A stretch of DNA of 7,000 bases. Source: Holophagaceae bacterium UBA692 (GTDB lineage Bacteria; Acidobacteriota; Holophagae; Holophagales; Holophagaceae). Made by a program: the position numbers and the translations under genes. Where the stretch lies: positions 16,137-23,136 of the forward strand of contig DBMS01000260.1 of assembly GCA_002297665.1 (NCBI GenBank). The letters run 5' to 3'. This document shows, one piece after another, positions 6,750 to 7,000 of the stretch. The notes beneath the pieces are model-generated. The model did not search any database and was not told the DNA's origin. It saw only the letters and a program-made list of their open reading frames with translations. Each line of letters starts with the position of its first letter. The first letter of the stretch is position 1.

Positions 6750-7000
6750 TGCGCCGCCTGGTCATCGCCAACCGGGGCGAGATCGCCCGCCGCATCCTCC
6801 GGGCGGGGCGCGCCCGGGGCTGGGAGGTGGCGGTGGTGTCCACCCCCGGCGACGCGGGCAGCCCCGTGCGCCGGGAGGCGGACGCGGTGCTGGAGGTGGA
6901 GGGGTTCCTGGACGGCGCCGCCATCGTGGCGGCCGCCCTGGGCTGGGGCGCCCACCTGCTGCACCCGGGCTACGGCTACCTCTCGGAGAACGCCGCCTTC
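6749..7000 (+). CDS. Acyl-CoA carboxylase, biotin carboxylase (alpha) subunit, N-terminal part
   Basis: This subunit should carboxylate biotin using ATP and bicarbonate, then supply it to the carboxyltransferase encoded at 2445-4052 (equivalent to MccA/LiuD or AtuF). Only 84 residues are in the window and the gene continues past 7000. It opens with RRLVIANRGEIARRILRAG, the classic biotin carboxylase start, and reaches HPGYGYLSENAAF at 72-84, another family hallmark. Between these it departs from the norm. The usual conserved His after the SDAD-like stretch is replaced (DAGSPVRREAD), and the segment that normally reads IGPAPxxxSYLN is shortened by about six residues to LEVEGFLD. The ATG shares its A with the preceding TGA stop codon (TGATG), and GGAGG at 6739-6743 is 5 bases upstream, so translation is coupled. 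The biotin-carrier domain is expected downstream but cannot be seen. The ATP-grasp residues are also outside the window. Confidence 0.92.
   Translation, partial: MRRLVIANRGEIARRILRAGRARGWEVAVVSTPGDAGSPVRREADAVLEVEGFLDGAAIVAAALGWGAHLLHPGYGYLSENAAF

Overview
The window is about 70% G+C in its genes, and every gene lies on the + strand. It holds the 3' end of a citrate synthase gene, a 591-bp non-coding gap, and then a tightly packed five-gene operon that runs off the right edge. The organism looks like a high-GC, Gram-negative-type bacterium with a type II (GltA-like) citrate synthase. Acidobacteriota of the Holophaga/Geothrix kind is my best guess, but this is an impression from codon use and protein character, not something I could test.

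Layout: positions 1-705 are the C-terminal 234 residues of citrate synthase, with all three catalytic residues present. Positions 706-1296 contain no credible gene. The local base composition drops, and there are several short inverted and direct repeats that resemble a degenerate dispersed intergenic repeat. Near the right end there is an AT-rich island and a plausible sigma-70-type promoter for the operon.

The operon reads: acyl-CoA dehydrogenase (1297-2442), biotin-dependent acyl-CoA carboxylase carboxyltransferase subunit of the methylcrotonyl/geranyl-CoA type (2445-4052), AtuA-family protein with a fused C-terminal domain (4060-5916), LiuC/AtuE-type enoyl-CoA hydratase (5913-6749), and the start of a biotin carboxylase subunit (6749 to beyond 7000). 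The junctions are a 2-bp gap, a 7-bp gap, a 4-bp overlap and a 1-bp overlap, so co-transcription and translational coupling are very likely.

Together the genes outline one catabolic route. A saturated acyl-CoA is oxidised to the enoyl-CoA, a biotin carboxylase plus carboxyltransferase pair carboxylates the gamma-methyl group, and a hydratase adds water to give a 3-hydroxy-3-methylglutaryl-type CoA. The expected next step is HMG-CoA-lyase-type cleavage, which is not in the window. This is the logic of leucine/isovalerate degradation (liu) and of acyclic terpene degradation (atu). The cluster mixes features of both: it has an atuA homologue, but its dehydrogenase carries the catalytic Glu of short/medium-chain acyl-CoA dehydrogenases rather than that of isovaleryl-CoA dehydrogenase. 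The real substrate therefore cannot be fixed from this window. I see no clear evidence of a wholly new system. The most interesting points are the hybrid liu/atu composition, the uncharacterised AtuA protein embedded in it, the divergent biotin carboxylase N-terminus, and the repeat-rich gap.
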